A stretch of DNA of 35,538 nt from Prolixibacteraceae bacterium. Lineage in GTDB: Bacteria; Bacteroidota; Bacteroidia; Bacteroidales; Prolixibacteraceae. The notes under the pieces were generated by a model. It was not told where the DNA came from and ran no database searches. It was given only the letters and a program-made list of their open reading frames with translations. Where the stretch lies: NCBI GenBank assembly GCA_003516705.1, contig DPCJ01000177.1:542-36079 (forward strand), given 5' to 3'. Positions 33,849 to 35,538 of this stretch are shown one piece after another. Within the stretch, counting starts at the first letter, position 1, and every line of letters begins with the position of its first letter. Position numbers and translations under genes: made by a program.

Positions 33849-35538
33849 ATGAGGAAGAAGGCGCTTTTAGTACTTGTATTTGTATTTTTGTTAATACTCA
33901 ACTCCCGGGCGCAATACGAGGTAATGGTGAGTACCGATTATCCGCCTTATAATTTTGTAAACAACAAAGGGGAACTCGAAGGTTTTAACATCGATATTTT
34001 AAATGCCATCGCAAAAATTTATGGTATAAAAATAAATATCAAAGTTGCCGACTGGAAAACTGCAAACACCCTGCTCGAAGCCGGAAGCATTCAGGCCATT
34101 GCCGGGGTGCATTACGACGGAACACCTGACAACCGTTTTCATTACACACGCTCGGTAATCCGAACCAACCACTGCTTTTTATTTAACCGGAACTTCAGAA
34201 AAAAAATTTCGTCTGACATTATCAGAACCGAGAAACAGCCGCTGATTGTGGTCTGGCAAAACGATGTGCTGATGCGCTATATTCTGTCGATAAACCCAAA
34301 TGCAACATTTATACAGGTTACAAGTTACACCGACCTGCTGAATGCACTCGACAGGGCCGATGTAACCTGCGCTTTTTCGCAGAAAATCACAAGCATGTAC
34401 TACGCTGCGAAAATGAATAAAACAAATATTCAAACCAGCAACGAAGAAGTGCTCGAACGAAATATGGGTTTTAAAATTTCGAAGGAAGCTCCCACCCTCA
34501 ACAAAATACTTGACAACGGACTGGAGATTATAATGGCGAACGGTGAATACCAGAAAATTTACGACCGTTGGATTGACGACTATAATACCCACGGAAACTA
34601 CTGGTCATTTGTGGTAAAATATGCCATTGCTGCCGGTTTTTTTGTTGTTGTAATAATCGTTATTTTGTTGGTTTTCAACTATTTTCTACAAACAAGTGTA
34701 AAAAATAAAACAAGAGACCTCCAGCTTCAGCTTGAACTGAATACAAAAATTACCCACGAACTTGAAAAACAGAAAATTAAAGCTGAGGAAAGCGACAAAA
34801 TGAAATCGGCATTCCTGGCCAATATGAGCCATGAAATCCGTACACCGATGAATGGAATTATGGGATTCACTGAACTGCTGAAATCAAACGATTACTCGCC
34901 CGACAAACAGAAAAGGTTTATTGAAATTATTCAGCAAAGTGGCGAAAGAATGCTCACAACCATTAACAACATTATCGAGATTTCGAAAATTGAATCAGGT
35001 CTCGAATCAATCAACATCAGCGAAACCAACATTGAAAAAATAATCAGCGAGTTACTCCAGTTTTTTGAGTTGGAAGCCAGAAAAAAAGGGGTTGCCCTCA
35101 CCCTGGAAAAAAAAGAGGTTTGTACCGATGATACTTTTTATTCAGACACTTACAAACTGAACTCCATACTTACCAACCTCATTAAAAATGCCTTGAAATT
35201 CACACAGAAAGGGCATGTAAGAATTGGTTACACCATTGCGAATGACAGGTTTAGTTTTTATGTTTCCGACACCGGAATCGGTATCGCAAAGGAGAAACAA
35301 GACGCCATTTTCAACCATTTTGTACAGACCGATTCTTCAATTTCGAGCCGTTACGAAGGTTCGGGGTTAGGCCTTTCAATTTGCAGGGAATACGTTAAAA
35401 TGTTGCAGGGAGATATCTTCGTTGAATCGGAAATCGATAAAGGCTCCACATTCTTTGTAAATGTTCCGAACAATATGCAGAATGATTTAATTAATACGCA
35501 GCCCGAACTTACCTGGGAAAACGGCAAAACAGAAATCC
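33849..35538 (+). CDS. Sensor histidine kinase with periplasmic solute-binding domain (3' end missing)
   Basis: 563 codons are visible and the frame stays open to the window end. Order: signal peptide (1-22, NSRAQ), a family 3 solute-binding domain (about 24-245, starting VSTDYPPYNFVNNKG, with the usual FNIDILNAIA), a transmembrane helix (about 254-276), a coiled-coil linker, a HisKA domain with H328 in SHEIRTP, and a HATPase domain with N443 in NLIKNALKF, DTGIGI and GSGLGLSI. It should sense a small solute, probably an amino-acid-like compound, in the periplasm. The layout resembles BvgS/EvgS-type hybrid kinases, so a receiver domain may follow beyond the window. It is a separate transcription unit from the SusCD operon, from which it is isolated by a terminator. 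Confidence 0.92.
   Translation, partial: MRKKALLVLVFVFLLILNSRAQYEVMVSTDYPPYNFVNNKGELEGFNIDILNAIAKIYGIKINIKVADWKTANTLLEAGSIQAIAGVHYDGTPDNRFHYTRSVIRTNHCFLFNRNFRKKISSDIIRTEKQPLIVVWQNDVLMRYILSINPNATFIQVTSYTDLLNALDRADVTCAFSQKITSMYYAAKMNKTNIQTSNEEVLERNMGFKISKEAPTLNKILDNGLEIIMANGEYQKIYDRWIDDYNTHGNYWSFVVKYAIAAGFFVVVIIVILLVFNYFLQTSVKNKTRDLQLQLELNTKITHELEKQKIKAEESDKMKSAFLANMSHEIRTPMNGIMGFTELLKSNDYSPDKQKRFIEIIQQSGERMLTTINNIIEISKIESGLESINISETNIEKIISELLQFFELEARKKGVALTLEKKEVCTDDTFYSDTYKLNSILTNLIKNALKFTQKGHVRIGYTIANDRFSFYVSDTGIGIAKEKQDAIFNHFVQTDSSISSRYEGSGLGLSICREYVKMLQGDIFVESEIDKGSTFFVNVPNNMQNDLINTQPELTWENGKTEI

Overview
The window looks like chromosomal DNA of a Bacteroidota bacterium, most likely a free-living Bacteroidales/Marinilabiliales-type organism. 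The evidence is a SusC/SusD pair driven by a FecR anti-sigma factor and an ECF sigma factor, a secreted protein with BACON domains and a type IX secretion (T9SS) sorting tail, LytS/LytTR two-component proteins with many PAS domains, near-absence of Shine-Dalgarno sequences, and intergenic DNA full of short palindromic repeats. The genus cannot be named from sequence reading alone. There are no rRNA, tRNA or CRISPR features that I can see.

Layout. (1) 1-4159: a signalling block with a multi-PAS LytS-type histidine kinase (5' end outside the window), a receiver-only response regulator, and its full-length LytTR paralogue. (2) 4347-5922: a small membrane protein and an HSL-type alpha/beta hydrolase. 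(3) 6623-8722 (minus): a secreted GH43-like glycosidase with its own terminator, between two repeat-rich gaps. (4) 9290-10168: dinD. (5) 10362-15118: the most notable locus, an AT-rich, tightly overlapping four-gene operon that I identify as the anti-phage system QatABCD (KAP ATPase, QatB, QueC-like enzyme, TatD-like nuclease). (6) 15251-21974: a TPR/peptidase-MA metalloprotease, a membrane protein, a 1029-residue T9SS cargo with three near-identical jelly-roll-like modules and four BACON domains, and a lipoprotein of the serine beta-lactamase family. (7) 22204-26037: a tannase/feruloyl-esterase family protein, a decayed gene fragment, a double NTF2-like secreted protein and a small membrane protein. 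(8) 26782-33410: ECF sigma factor, FecR, STN-containing SusC and SusD, closed by a strong terminator. (9) 33849-end: a sensor kinase with a periplasmic solute-binding domain, cut by the window end.

How it fits together. The Qat operon is a self-contained defence cassette. Its base composition differs sharply from its neighbours (hand counts: 13 G+C in the 60 bases from 14761, 21 in the 60 from 11041, against 29 in the 60 from 9601 in dinD and 35 in the 60 from 3481), which suggests horizontal acquisition. The sigma/FecR/SusC/SusD block is a classical TonB-dependent signal-transduction and uptake unit, but no enzyme gene follows SusD, so its substrate is unknown. A 50-base direct repeat (48/50 identical) lies on each side of this unit. 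Several dispersed repeat families recur across the intergenic regions.
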